DNA of 64,000 nucleotides from Taenia hydatigena. Lineage: Eukaryota; Platyhelminthes; Cestoda; Cyclophyllidea; Taeniidae. Positions 48,041 through 60,157 of the stretch are shown here, in pieces. Every line of letters begins with the position of its first letter. The stretch's first letter is position 1. The position numbers were made by a program, and so were the translations under genes. The stretch covers positions 22,422,167 to 22,486,166 of the forward strand of contig JADWOT020000002.1 of the NCBI GenBank assembly GCA_036345935.2, given 5' to 3'. The notes below the pieces were generated by a model. The model was given only the letters and a program-made list of their open reading frames with translations, was not told the origin of the DNA and did no database searches.

Positions 48041-48598
48041 AGGTATCCTACACGAACACATTCAAGCAACGTAGAAATAACCACCACGGAGCATAATTTG
48101 CGTTGTTTTGCCTCAGATACTACCTCAGTTAATATCTTGCACAGTCTGGCACAGTCAATGCATGTGCACTAGCTGTATGTAGCGCTCGACACAGTGGTAA
48201 CAGCTTATAATTGTTAGAATGCGACTGCGGGTTAAAGGTAATGGTGGTAGGCTATTGCTGCGATCATCACAAACATCTAGGAGCAAAACCGATGGGTCAC
48301 ACTTAGTAGTAGGTACGGTGGGCAGTTACTATCACGTATTTAGATCTTTAAATAAAGACAGATCGGTAGACCTGCTTCTTCTCTCACAGCCTGCTTTCGT
48401 TAATTAGCGATCTTGTGACAAATTGTTTCAACTGCCCGATTATACACCCATTTCCATTGGTGACAAATTTGAATTTTTGTTTAAACTACCATCTTGCACC
48501 AAGCTTTAGAGTACTTGGAAGGCGCAGAAGAGAAAAATATTGTTTCTAATCATGCTTGCATGTGTGGGCTGGAGACGCCACTTATAAAGCACGGGGCG
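48041..48598. other. No supported gene
   Basis: A 62-codon plus-strand frame (48219-48407) follows an acceptor-like TTATAATTGTTAG. It has no donor that fits and no family. I see nothing else. Confidence 0.45.
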
Positions 48599-48680
48599 GA
48601 ACTGTGAGCGTTCGCCGCATTGTATGCTAAATTTTGGTCTTTGCTTTAGTCTAACGTAGGTCCTGCATGCAATGCCCTTG
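48599..48680 (+). repeat. Dispersed repeat, 80-bp family, copy 2
   Basis: Direct-orientation partner of 41887-41968, sharing the GTGAGCGTTC, ATGCTAA and GGTCC blocks at the same spacing. It is non-coding as far as can be seen. Confidence 0.4.
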
Positions 48681-50913
48681 CTAAACATAATTAATGGTGT
48701 TTTATAATGGCAATGCTAGTATAAACGCCAGTAACAGCAGCAATTCTGGTGCCAATAACAGTTATCTCTGTAGTGACCGGCGGTTTATTGAGGAGGCTAT
48801 CGACTCATGAGAATTAGAAGTTCAAACAACAGTTGCTGCCGCGATTGAATTGCCTTATCTCAGTATTAGTGTACGAATGCGCAAGTGACATGCTCGACTG
48901 CACGTTTCACCTCGCGTAAAGGATGAGAACGAAAGCAGGCGCACTACAAATTTCATAGCCTACTGTCTAGTTATCCATAAATGAAATTATTCAAACAAAC
49001 TGATTAATTGAGTTTTCACCTGTCAACCCGGTCACCAATAGCATCAGCAGCCACATAATACTACTGCCAAAATTAATCATCGAGTATGTTCACACAAGTT
49101 CACATTAGATCGAGGGGTGTTAGCAACCCATTAGTAATGTGCAATAGTTATAAATAAGCAGCTGCAAGTGTGCTGCGCTTTAAATCTCAAAAGCCCATTT
49201 CCTTCAAACTGTAGAATTCTATGCAAACCTTTGCAGTATGATTATGCGGAAGCATTTGCACAAGACAACGACTTTGAACTATTCTACAGAATATCTCAGT
49301 GTTTTTGTAGAAGGAGGGAAGAAAAGCGATGATAAGATGAGAGGCGCTTGGCTATAAAAATCGGCAAGCCCTATAGGTCAACCGGTGGTGTTATGCGCTT
49401 TTCAAAACATCTTTTTGTGTCCTTTTCTCATCGTTATAAAAGCAATTTGTTTTGATTTCTAGAATTTGCAATGGTGGGTGGATAAGGCTCCTTAAATGAC
49501 CTTAACATGCATGCTGACCATGACTGATGGTTTGATGGATGGTCACAGGGATCCGGGTAATGCCAGTCAGCTGTGTAAGTTGTCAAGTAAAATGTATCCA
49601 ATTAGGGTGGAAGGGGTGGAGCTCATGATGGGTTAACGCCTACTACTATGCCTGAACTCGGAACAAGTAGTATTCTGCATGGATGTAGACAGCAATAGTC
49701 CTTGATCAGCATAACTGTAGAGTGTGGTTAGCGTTCCGGACAAAACGAATTGTGGCAGGTGGCGTTTTGTAGCCACTGCCTTGCATCAAGACCCTAATCC
49801 CTTTTGGCAGCAAAATTGATTATGAGTTGGTAACTCAGGAATGATGGCCAACGCGTTGATCTTGGTTAATAAGAGTAAGTTCACGTAAACATGTCAGACT
49901 AAATGTCCATGAAGTCAATGTTGCTTTAAAAAGCATTATCACTGCGTGCGTAGTGAGAGCGAACAGCCCGATTGTGACATAACTTACAATTTAGTGATGG
50001 CGACGTGGCGCAAATGGGCTTCAGCATAAATCGTCATAATGTTAATGATTACAGTAAATAAAAATAAAATGAAAGGAAGCTAGGGGCTACTGCACATAAA
50101 AGAACAGACCATCGTCTTAATATGCACTCTGAAACCACAATCTGTATGCACTTCAGCGGTAAGGTGTGCCGAAACCTATCTTGCCAACTTTGCGCTTTTT
50201 ATGTGGCTCCCAACTAACTAAATGAATTAGATGGTATTACTACTATTACCGACTTGATTACGATTCCCAATTGCGACTTACAGGGAACAGGAGCTGAAGA
50301 GAAAATGAAGAGAGTACGTCAGGGGAACGGGAAAAGAACAGACTAGCTGCACTTAATTGGATATAGACTATAGCTGCAAGGCTTGGATATATAAATCTGC
50401 CGATTGATGCTGCGCCATTGTTCCTCCTAGTGACCCTGTTTATTTCATTCCATCCTCATTGGGCTAGTAGATGGCCTCTGTAAGAGTAGATTTCTTTGGA
50501 CTACAAGATTAGGAACATTGATTGGGTTATTTTTAGCTACAGTAGAATAGTGAACCGAAATGACTCCTATGTGTTAATGTCGTGGTGTATTTGCTGCTGC
50601 TAGTCGTTTGCCAAATAAGTTGCCTCGTTTTCTCACTTAGAGATACCGGTTGGTGATTTTTGCTAAGTTGAGAAGCTTACCTACACGAGACGTATAAGAA
50701 TGAGCATTCCAGACCTCAGCTCACATCCCAAACTCGAGGAAATTAAATTGCAATTATCTCGGATGGCTTAAATTTAAAGTCTTAGTGAGTTTATTCGTTT
50801 CTCTGCTATCTCGAGGTCGACAATACGAAGCTTATTTCATGGTTTTGCTGCTGTATATCCAGTTTAGTACCGGCAACTTGTATCAGACAAAGTAAAGTTT
50901 TTGGGTGATTTTA
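48681..50913. other. No supported gene
   Basis: No open frame above 60 codons occurs for about 2.2 kb, and I see no repeats with partners or other structure. Confidence 0.55.
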
Positions 50914-51214
50914 TTACAAACTTGGGGCATTGTCAGCGTTCCAGGGTAGGTAATGAAAGCTAAACCTGGTCGTGTTCTTTTCATTGAACCGGATTATTTT
51001 TAGCACAAGCCTTTGCGCTTTGTCTGCTTCATCATCACGAGCTATCATTGAAACGTAGGAGAGCTTACCTTTGGTTTCCTCAGAAAATCCAGCTATTGCA
51101 TACGTGTGACGTGTCATTTTGCAGTTAATGCTACCTGTGATTGCACCGAATCGTATGTGGCGACCAAACCTGCGATCGCAATTTAAACATCTTTCTTTCG
51201 ACGGTGTTTGATGT
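50914..51214 (-). CDS. Candidate terminal exon, unrecognised protein
   Basis: On the minus strand, an acceptor-like ATTACCTTTAG with its last base at 51215 opens a frame that runs about 100 codons to a stop at 50914. The frame stays open even further upstream, to about 51272. It reads CLNCDRRFGRHIRFGAITGS, then TYAIAGFSEETKGKLSYVSM, then RLVLKIIRFNEKNTTRFSFH. Alternating hydrophobic residues suggest a beta-rich domain. No family is recognised. Its length alone is not beyond chance. Confidence 0.25.
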
Positions 51215-51272
51215 CTAAAGGTAATTGTACTCGTTTTTAATTTCTGTGTAGCAGAACTTGTGCTGATTAATT

Positions 51273-54200
51273 AAATGATGCTTATGGAGGTGTCATGTGG
51301 ACTGACAAGAGGTCTGGAATGTAGTAGTCGGTCTTTCACAGAGGCAACCTTTAGCAGTGGCTGCTGATACGCCGAGTTAACTTGCTGGCATTAACTGCAC
51401 CAAGGTAAGATCCGATTTTCGGTATTTAGCCTTTACGGAAGAAGAAGTGCTACAGTTACGCGCTGTCGGCGTAATGAGTGAGGCATAATTATGGATCAAG
51501 CAAGACGACATCCGGTAACTACATTTTTCTGACCAAGCGTGTTACATTTTTTTCAAGACATCTTGCCTACATGGGTTCTTCATGTTGTTATTTAATTTGA
51601 AAATGCCGCTTTACGACTTACACTTTGGGTTTTTTTCAAACGCTGCTTACATGTTTCGGTAACCTCACCTGCATATAGTCCGCTGCGCCATGCCAACTAG
51701 TCATCTGCATTAGTATTTAATACAAATTTGCTGTTTAATTTTAAAATAGTCTTTAACGACGTCGGATGCTGCAGGTTTACTATACGGTTGGGTTAGTAAT
51801 CGAGGACTTGTTGATCACTACATTGTAGAACTCATGAGTAAGTATCCAGAGGTCCCATAACAATTCATTTAAAAGTGCTTTTTGTTTACCTGTGCTTTTA
51901 GCACGTCACTATTCTTACAATCTTACTAAACTTCAATGTAATGTAGCCAAACTTTCTGAGGGTGGTGAAGTACGCCACTAGTGCCTGGAGTGCTAGTAGT
52001 ACTTTCAGACTTAGGATGTTCAAAAAAACACTATCGTTGGCAACATATCCACGTGTGTCCCTTAATTCAGCATACTTGATCCATCATAGTTATATGTATT
52101 TGCTCTTTTGCCTCTTGCTACACAGGTATTTACATAGAACCTTTACGTTTGAAATCTCCGAAAGTACTTGATTCGCTTTTTTAGGCTCATTGTGCTTTTA
52201 TTACCATTATAACTCTCCAAGGCGACACCGTTCGTGAAAGGCAAACCAAAATTCTGCCTTCAGAGACGCTTTCGTGGATCAGGGTCATTTCTGCTCGTCC
52301 ATTCTTAGTGTTGGAAAAGCCAGCTATATTCGCCTGCTTTCTGTGAGAACGCATTTGGTAATGTGCTTTAGTACTTACCTAGATTTTGCATCGCATCAAG
52401 TTCTATGCAACTTTGTTGACAACGAATTCCTGAGCTGTTGTGTTGCTACTGGGAGGTTCTGCTTTACTATTAATAGAAGGCCTTGGTTTTAGATAACTGC
52501 GTTGTCTGGTACCGCCAACTACAACTATCTGGATGGAATTTCGAGTGCGTATTGCACCACGCGACTGTCTAATTACAAACCACCTAATTTGTCCCACACC
52601 TCAAAATGCTCCAAGCAGATCATTGTAAAAGTAAAAAGATGTAATGGCATCGTATGCAAAAGACCTAATGAACAAAGGTCCTTGAATAAATAAATGTGTG
52701 GGTTAGCTAGGCAAAGCAAAAACATCATCCATATTAAATCTGTTTTGACAAAGGTGCAGCGAAATCACCAATAAACATTGAGGCTTTATTCACTCCTATG
52801 CAGCAACCAAAACTCTTTTCCCGTTTTACAAGCATACTTAATCCAAAACAGTAGGGTTGAGGTGGTAAAAGATGAGTCTCAGTTAGAAGTTGGTGCAGAC
52901 GAAGACACCTAAGCAGTGCGAATGACTGGTTCCGTGTTCAGGACTGACCAAGAAAATGACACACGACGTCGTTGTTCCAAGTAACACAAAAGTCATCTCA
53001 AATTTTGTTTCAACTTCTAATTTTACCAACGCAGGTACTGGAGCATGAGGAGTACTTTTACCACTAAAAGAAAACGCAGGTGGTAAGCTCAGGGCTCTCT
53101 CTGAAGCAACGGTCATGCTCATAGGCAGCTTAGATTCTCCATGAGCCTAGCTGACTCATGTTATCTACAAGGACTAATAACAACTCGGAGGTTTTTTATT
53201 AACTAAGGAACCATGTTGGCTCGGCGCCTCTTAGTCAAAAGAGGTGATGCAAGAAGGGTTATAGACACTAACAAAGTCACCACACGCCTTCTGTTTTGCA
53301 ACATCAAGGATTAATCACAACCATCTGCACAATTTGTTGATTTTGAGAGGTTGACTGCAGTAGCGTAAAGGATTATCTTCCCATTACCGCACATAAATGA
53401 ACCGTTAAGCACTTTGCACAAGCCAAAATGGTTTTAACCAGGTTTAATATTAGAATACTGGCTAGCAAAACTGATAGTAACGAACGATGAGAAGAAAGTT
53501 CTTGGATTGTCTAAAAATTCATGAATTTTAGTCGATGCTAGTTGATCCTGCAGTGGAAGGCACCCTTCAACACCTAATCCACACATCATCGGTCAGTTTA
53601 TTTCCAAAACAATGCACAATCAGTCTTCATAAAAATCCTATGATTACTGTTGACGCGAAAGGCTGACTTGATCGTGTACCCAAAGAATGTAATGTTAGCA
53701 GCCCTGCGTTGTCTTCAAGAGAAATGACGTCTCGTAAAATGCGACGGCAGCTATTGCGGATCATGACCAACAAATATTAACGTTATCAAAACTCATTAAT
53801 CAAACGGAAACCTGATATGTTATCTAAGCTTGATGGGTTGCTACAAGCGTTTGTTAAAGAACTTGCTGAAATGGCACGTACAGTGCGATGGTTAGTCTGG
53901 ACGTGGTTAAAAGGGCTGACAGATGGGAGAAGGGTGTGATGAAGCACCAAAGGTATTGGAGCGGATAATCTGCTCTGAACTGATTTTATCATTACACGAA
54001 TTTGAATCATGCGCCAATCAGTGGCGGTGGATAATAGGCGTGTAACACAGCCACGACTATGCGATTCCACGATGGTGCACAAAAGATTAATGAGACACCA
54101 CTGCGTACGCGAGTATCAGTTTAAGCAAATATGCCACGAACTAGTACGGTGCAATGTTTGCTGTGATCTATTTATAGTGTATCGAGGCTTAATACTACTT

Positions 54201-56439
54201 GATCACAAGGAATCACAAGGTGTCAACAGATCAACTGGCATTATAGTGCCAAGAGGAAATCATGCGTACAAAGTGCCTGGTGGTAGTATACCCTTTAGAG
54301 CAAACAGTTCTCTAACAGAAACGCCAGTAATTCGGCCATGAGGGTGAAAGAGGAAGCTATACGCCTTGAATAGAAGTTAATCTTGGTTTCGGCCAACCCG
54401 GAGATTCTCAGATTTTGCTCATCCTGCGCCACTTTTGCAGTTCCAAAGATTCTGCTTCACGGCGGTTTTAATACTCTAGTCTAAGCTCATGTGGTTTTCA
54501 GTGGAAACGGTAAATGTCAACACTAAGGACTCTCTAACACTCACTACGATATTCGAGGGTGCTTGTATGTGTCGTCTTGCGGAACACAGAAGTAGCAATT
54601 AGCGACCCCTAAAGCGCATTCTGCAACTAAGGGATGCAGATTATGCCCTTACGCAAAGGGGTTAAATAACATTTCGCTAAAGAAACCTTAGCCTGTTAAA
54701 GCTTTGCAGTCAGCCTAAATGAATATAGTCCAGAAGACGTCATAGTGGGACGCAATTACTTAATAAATCTAAGTAGAAGAATAGTTCCCAAAAAATGCAA
54801 TTAGCTTACGCTGTCTTGCCCAACCTCTTTGGTGGTCTACAGACAAAGCTCAAAGGTGCGTGGTTTACATAACCTTCAATCAGTTAATAACCTATTTATG
54901 GGTAGTTAGAATTCATGAAAATTGGACAGATGAGCAAGATTTTGACACCAAAGTTCCCTATTCCCCCACTGGATTCTTGAGCATAGGCCATCAAATGGCC
55001 CCATAAGGTAAACTCGAAAACGTGCCTTTTCCTACTGTTATTGTTGAGGCGCATGGTATGGTCTGATTACCATGCTCTTGCGATGGTCTGGAGTCATGTC
55101 AAATGGGCGCGAGCACAGATTTGGTCCCTCGACTATTTGTCCACCTACTGTTTATACGATTGCTGCGTAGCTCTTAAAGGCGATTAATCGCTCACCTTGA
55201 TGAGTTCTGTTGTTCATCAAGGAGGCAGATGGCAGCTTCCATTTGTCAACCGTCAAGCATTCCACAGAGGTTTGTTCCAAAAGTGCTTTCGCGTTGGCGG
55301 GTTCCAACTAACGGGAGCTGCCTATTTGAACGTTGGAAAAATAACCAACGCTTAATCATCGCTGGGTTGCCTGTACCTAACCTAAAGGAAATGAAATGGA
55401 CTTATGCCAAGGAGAGGTGCAGGAGTGATAACTGTTACTGAAACAAGTTGAGTAAGTATTTTACGACTACTAAGGAGATCGTTAAAGAATGCACAAATCG
55501 GATATAATAATTAAACGCCATAAAGTTGATATGATCACATTGACATATAGTTCTCAGTCGAGACTGCTTCGCATGTACGTGTTGAAGACTAAAATTTCAA
55601 ACAGATTGCCACATTCCGCATTGTGTATTGAACACTTCTCTGCAAATCTGATCTGCAACCTCAGCTTCAACTTCATATCAGGTCGATTATCTGGCTGTAA
55701 ATTAAATCCGTATGCTCAGGCTATGGTTATTTTTAGATAATTGTACCTTTCCGGATGAGCCAAAGTTGTACCTTACCCACATTCGTGTTAGCGTGACGCT
55801 TTTAACTCGAGCTGATCACACTAATTATATACAAATTTGTATCTCCTGCATTAGCAGCAAATAGTCCGTTATCTAGATGCTGAAGTTAAAGTGATTCGAA
55901 TTAGGTTGCCAAGATCGGACATGAAGCGAATGGAATGAATAACAGCACATAGGAATGGATAAACGCTAATTCTTTGCCAGAAGGAATGGTGGATGAAAAT
56001 TCGAATTTCTCTTTAGCGAATTTGCGGTGATGCAGATCATGATAAGAAGAGTGGTATCGAAGCGCACTTTCCATAAATTCATGTATGTGCAGGCATTTTT
56101 AACTCCTGAATTAACTTTTTCGAAGAAGATATACTTTGCAATCGATTGAGCTGTTATCGATGAAGATGTAACGTCTGCAGTAAATCGAGCATGATGTGAT
56201 GTAGGAGGACGGAAGGTGAGAATGTCACCTTTCTCACTTGCACAGTGAATGAAACCTACAAGCCGCAAACATCTCTAACCCCATTTCTTCCACTATGTTT
56301 TCATTTATATTTGCTTTGATTATCTCGCCTGCATAAGAATGCTGTTGAACTAACATAAATGCACAGACATGCCTTTTTCTTCAATGCCTTCCACACACGC
56401 ACTCATTATTGCATTTTTTGTAGGGAATGGGGCAAGGTA
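51273..56439. other. No supported gene
   Basis: A stretch at about 52263-52365 has a faint resemblance to a retroviral-type integrase core (DQGHFCSSILS). Frames at 53786-54082 (minus) and 54009-54341 (plus) partly oppose each other. Others at 55229-55740 (plus) and 55966-56268 (minus) have no recognised family. I found no repeat partners. Confidence 0.45.
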
Positions 56440-56840
56440 TGAAATGTTCATCCCAAGCTCAACGGGATTTCGCAATAATTAAGCGGTTTTTATCAAATAA
56501 ATCTAATACCATGAGAGTATCTTACTGTGAGGGCTCACATCACCAGCATCACTGGCTAGCCATTTTCGCTGCACGCTGTCCATCGTGCTATGCGGTGCGT
56601 GATGCTGTTGGAACGGTCTCAGCACTTTCAAAGAGAAGGAGAAGTTGTCAAGCCCATTAGCACTTCTGTTTGGCTTCAGTCTTTTTGTTGAGAACACAAA
56701 AGTGTTATCTCAATTCCACAAATGGATATTCATAGCAGCATATGCTCTTATGCGCCCTGTGCCTCAAAAGTTTCTAATCACTCCTCTATCCTTTTGCTAG
56801 GGACCATATCAGTGAGCCTGCAGATACTCAAGACAGATTC
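56440..56840 (+). pseudogene. Coding-like dispersed repeat, family 46k/56k, copy 2
   Basis: This is the plus-strand partner of the minus-strand copy at 46575-46980. A 77-codon frame (56427-56660) carries SHHQHHWLAIFAARCPSCYA and VRDAVG, then stops where copy 1 continues. DNA similarity goes on to about 56840 (CAGTGAGCCTGCAGATACTC), so the copy is shortened by a stop rather than truncated as DNA. Confidence 0.5.
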
Positions 56841-57269
56841 CTTCATTTTTACTTTGCAACAAATCCATTTATACTTCACCACACCATCTTGTATCTCAAC
56901 TGCCAGTGCACTCACTTAACATTGCTCTAGTGGTTTGCAATTCAGCTGCAAAATTGCATCAGTTGCACGTTGTCCACGGTTACGGGGATCAGTACTTCCC
57001 ACCGCCTCCACTAATGTGACTAATGGCGAGTTCAGCTTGATTATGAATACGGTCGCAGGCAACGGGCAGTAAAGCTCACCAGACTTAAGCTGATATTCCA
57101 TCATTTGAACAGCATTTGGATAACGCAAGATTACTCAAAATGAGAAGAAATCGGTATTGCCTAACACCAGAGCATGCGTCAGAAGGAAACAAATTGGTAA
57201 CAAACCACATGAACTAATTGTTCTTGTAAATTTGACTCAAAATGACATTTGGCGCTGAATGGCCGGCAT
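56841..57269. other. No supported gene
   Basis: A minus-strand 70-codon frame at 56916-57128 is within chance length. I see nothing else before the 1.47-kb repeat. Confidence 0.45.
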
Positions 57270-57313
57270 AACGTTCTCCGTGCGCACACAAAAGACTCTG
57301 CGATGCTAAATCT

Positions 57314-57544
57314 CTAAATTAATTCATGCAACTCGACGGTTGCAATGCGATGCTCTACAGTACACTGTGAATCACCAACATCTACTACAAGGTGGCTAGT
57401 AACGTTGTCGCCGCTTTGACCTACGGAAACGCCTCCACAAACAGAACTGTGCCAAGCCAACATCTTACCCGCCACATGACAAAACAATTGCCACTTTGCT
57501 CCCAATTCACCCTCCTCATGAGGAAAACATTTAGGCCTTTTCAA
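57314..57544 (-). CDS. Downstream frame of the 1.47-kb family, unrecognised
   Basis: It lies 79 bases past the end of the main frame on the same strand. The encoded segment includes CGGVSVGQSGDNVTSHLVVD and GDSQC, and the broken copy at 36.9-37.1 kb keeps GGVLIGQGDGNVTSH and AGDSQG in register. Residue conservation between diverged copies suggests this part was also coding, perhaps as the next exon. GDSQ resembles SGNH-hydrolase block I, but position and context give no other support. Confidence 0.35.
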   Translation of the reverse strand: MKRPKCFPHEEGELGAKWQLFCHVAGKMLAWHSSVCGGVSVGQSGDNVTSHLVVDVGDSQCTVEHRIATVELHELI

Positions 57545-57623
57545 GCACTATTAAATAGCATTTATTTTAGGCTTTTCAACACTTCATAGCATAACGCCGT
57601 AGACCAACGCGTCATAAGTGTGC

Positions 57624-58442
57624 TCAAGTGCGTCGAGCTCTTCTTCTACTCAGAATGACATTCAGACAGGCCCAGCGTATTATCCTCACAAAATTGATCA
57701 TCGAATTGTTTTGCCGTCTGTTACACCAAATGCGCCAATTATGAAGTAGCCTCAAAAAAGGTGGAAAGCGGAAACCACCCAAGGCCCGAAACGTCTTCTC
57801 CATGCAATCCACATTCGGGTAGGGATCTAATGTATGCCACATTGTGTTAGTCAACACAAGTGTTTGCCAAGGCGCAAGGATATCACCTAGCGCATCCAGA
57901 TGCTCACAATTTCGGCGTTCAAAATCCGAATGATCAAGATATAAAATGACGCAGTCATAATCACGCAACTTCATCCTATCCTCTGCTTTTCCAACTTCAT
58001 GCGACTCATATGCTCCCTGTAGAGCAATATTCCCTGTCCTCAGAAAATGATCCCATTGGTCCGAAAAGTATGGGATATCCGATGACACATCCAAGCGGAG
58101 AAGAAAAGGGGGAGCAAAATGCAACAATGGCAAAGTACATTTGTATCGTGTCATTCTGAATGGCCGCACTCTTGTACAACGACACGGCGTGGCGATTACA
58201 CAGCTTATGGAACCTTGTGCATAAGCAGGAATCGCTTTCAGTGGGACTCGATAAAAGAACGCCTCTTCTTGACTATAATGCGCAGATGCTTTAGTCACAT
58301 TACGGGGTTCGATTTGATTTTCTCTATCAAAAAGCATCCGACAGATATATTCATCCACCCATTCCATGTCGTTCACGCTGTCACTGCTAATAAGAATAGA
58401 AATCCGAGGAGCATTGTGTGCACGTGCATTAGCTGATCCTGC
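57624..58442 (-). CDS. Long exon-like frame of the 1.47-kb family, unrecognised protein
   Basis: The longest open frame in the window: 272 codons from just inside an acceptor-like CACTGTTTTTAG to a stop, with the first ATG at 58367. In order it shows a possible strand-helix start (RISILISSDSVNDMEWVDEY), a Cys motif (SCVIATPCRC), a middle part with DIPYFSDQWDHFL, a well-conserved core (YDCVILYLDHSDFE then LDALGDILAPWQTLVLTN), then MWHTLDPYPNVDCMEKTFRA and GGFRFPPFLRLLHNW, and a basic tail (LSRRRARR). I do not recognise the family. A frame this long is unlikely by chance, and the diverged copy at 37 kb keeps residues in register, which supports past coding. Whether this copy is expressed is unknown. 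Confidence 0.5.
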   Translation of the reverse strand, partial: AGSANARAHNAPRISILISSDSVNDMEWVDEYICRMLFDRENQIEPRNVTKASAHYSQEEAFFYRVPLKAIPAYAQGSISCVIATPCRCTRVRPFRMTRYKCTLPLLHFAPPFLLRLDVSSDIPYFSDQWDHFLRTGNIALQGAYESHEVGKAEDRMKLRDYDCVILYLDHSDFERRNCEHLDALGDILAPWQTLVLTNTMWHTLDPYPNVDCMEKTFRALGGFRFPPFLRLLHNWRIWCNRRQNNSMINFVRIIRWACLNVILSRRRARRT

Positions 58443-58740
58443 CTAAAAACAGTGCTCTTGCTAATAATTTTTCATTGACATTCGCAGAGAAAATGAATGT
58501 CGAAAGGACATAGTGAAGCTTCACAACGGATGCACGGTAATCGGACCTACCTGAGACATCGCCACGCAAAATCTGTAAACATCTACCCAAATAAAAACTC
58601 GTTTAGGTGAGAAGAGATCACCAGCAAGCTCTAATCACTTCTTTCCTTCAGCCAATTGGCAAAGTCCATCGACCAACTAAAATTCTCAAATGCTGCTTCG
58701 AAGTGTTTGGAGGGACGTGTGGAGGTCCTGACTTCACCGC

Positions 58741-59660
58741 ATGCAAATGGATATAAATGATGGAGTAATTTTACATGATTTAGTCTTGTTTGCATAAAAT
58801 CACTTATAAAAACCTGTGGGGTTGAGAAACGTGGTAGTTAGGGCAAGATTAAATTGAAATGCCAAATCTCCATGTGGCGCGTGACATAGTGAGTCGGTGT
58901 GAAAAAAGATGTTATTAATGCACTATAAAAGACAAAGTAGGCCCCGATCATGGCTAAATAGGCATGCATTTCAGACGGGTGGACGTAAACTAACTTCATT
59001 GTCATCAGTCCAATATAATATAATATGACAACGGCCTTTTATTAAATAATCAAACCTGCTTTGATGATATGGGTGTGTGGTAATTTGCTCCAACCAATTG
59101 CATGCGTACGCAACAGAAGCACACCATGATAAGGACACTGCCACCCGCCCTCGGTGAAATAAGCAAGCCTTTAATGGATCGTCTTCTAGATGAGACTGAG
59201 TAGTGCTATTGGTACTCCGATAATCTGGGCAATCAAAGCATGCCTTGCAAGGCGACAAGCGGAATGCCATCGTCGACCATCACTCAATGCCTGACTATAT
59301 TGCGGTCGCCTCTTCTATCACTCCTTTTCCATGCCAAAACCACCTCGAATCCCACTCTCATCACTCTCCTCCCCAATATCCCCAACTTTAAATCCAATCC
59401 GCTACTTACGCATTCATAGTAGACTGCTACTCCCTCTCCCTCCATTCAGCACAGCCACGGTCAGATCCCCTCTCGTCCTATTCCCCTACCACCTCTACTG
59501 CTATGCTTTATTTGTTTGACATCCGCTTCCGGTTTCGGTCTCATGAGTGATCTATGTAGCATTATCTTCTTTTTGTTTGCCTACAGCAAAGGCGTCTACT
59601 CGTCTAAACATTGAGACGGTACTGTAGGAATGGTTATAATTTTATCGAAAGAGTGAATGC
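58741..59660. other. No supported gene
   Basis: A C/T-rich stretch at about 59290-59500 lowers stop frequency and explains the 62-codon frame there. A 99-codon minus-strand frame (58971-59270) has a Cys-rich start (SPCKACFDCPDY) but no recognised family. Confidence 0.45.
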
Positions 59661-60157
59661 AACAAATTTAATGCAGTGCACTAGTCTAATACCGTGTCGT
59701 GTATTCGTGACGTGGTTCAGCGATGCGCATTCGCAACATGGTACCACATTTTTGTGCTTAGTAGATGGAAGGATTATGCAATCACACTAGACTACGCAGA
59801 CTTCATCGTCCTCACACACATCCTTACAGTCATTAGCCGCATTAAACTTTTAACGCAAACACTTCACTATATGCAATGAAAGCCTCTCAACTGCAAGATA
59901 TTACCTGATTCCTAGAAAATAATGGGCTTCGCGATGTGTCACACCCAGTGAGTGTGAGCCTTTCCACCAAGATCGTGCCCCATATCAACAGCCTTCAGCG
60001 TTACAACCCGTCGTTCTTGTAGTAAAACGAGCGTACTCAGCAACTGCCTGGGAAGTTGACGATGCTTACCCAGTTTCCAAACTTGCCCATTGTTTGGTTC
60101 AGCAGAACAATTGTGCTCCGAGTCTCCAATTCTTAACTTAAACCACTGACTGGCAAC
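59661..60157. repeat. Tandem duplication, unit 1
   Basis: First unit of a two-copy direct tandem array with a period of about 495-500 bp. It starts at ATGCAGTGCA-type sequence and includes blocks such as TTCATCGTCCTCACACACAT and ACAACCCGTCG-TCTTGTAGT that recur at the same spacing in unit 2. Frames on the plus strand (SRWKDYAITL, DFIVLTHILT) and minus strand (59939-60166) are both open, so coding sense is unclear. Confidence 0.85.

Larger units (their letters stand above)
57270..58740 (-). repeat. 1.47-kb gene-like repeat, copy 2 (better preserved)
   Basis: The whole unit pairs with 36850-38328, offset about 20.4 kb, in direct orientation. The highest DNA identity is at the right end (the TCTAATCACTTCTTTC block and the following 100 bases) and around GTGGCTAGTAACGTTG near the left end. 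Content on the minus strand: about 300 bases without a frame, then an acceptor-like site, the long frame at 57624-58442, and a second shorter frame at 57314-57544. This order resembles a gene with an intron followed by a long exon. No terminal inverted repeats, LTRs or poly(A) tail were seen, so the copying mechanism is unknown. Confidence 0.8.

Noticed and set aside
57624..58442. Assignment of the 272-codon frame to a TIR-like or SGNH-hydrolase fold
   Set aside because: The SD-x-x-x-DMEWV start and later strand-like segments vaguely recall TIR, and a downstream GDSQ recalls SGNH block I. Key motifs and their order do not fit either family.
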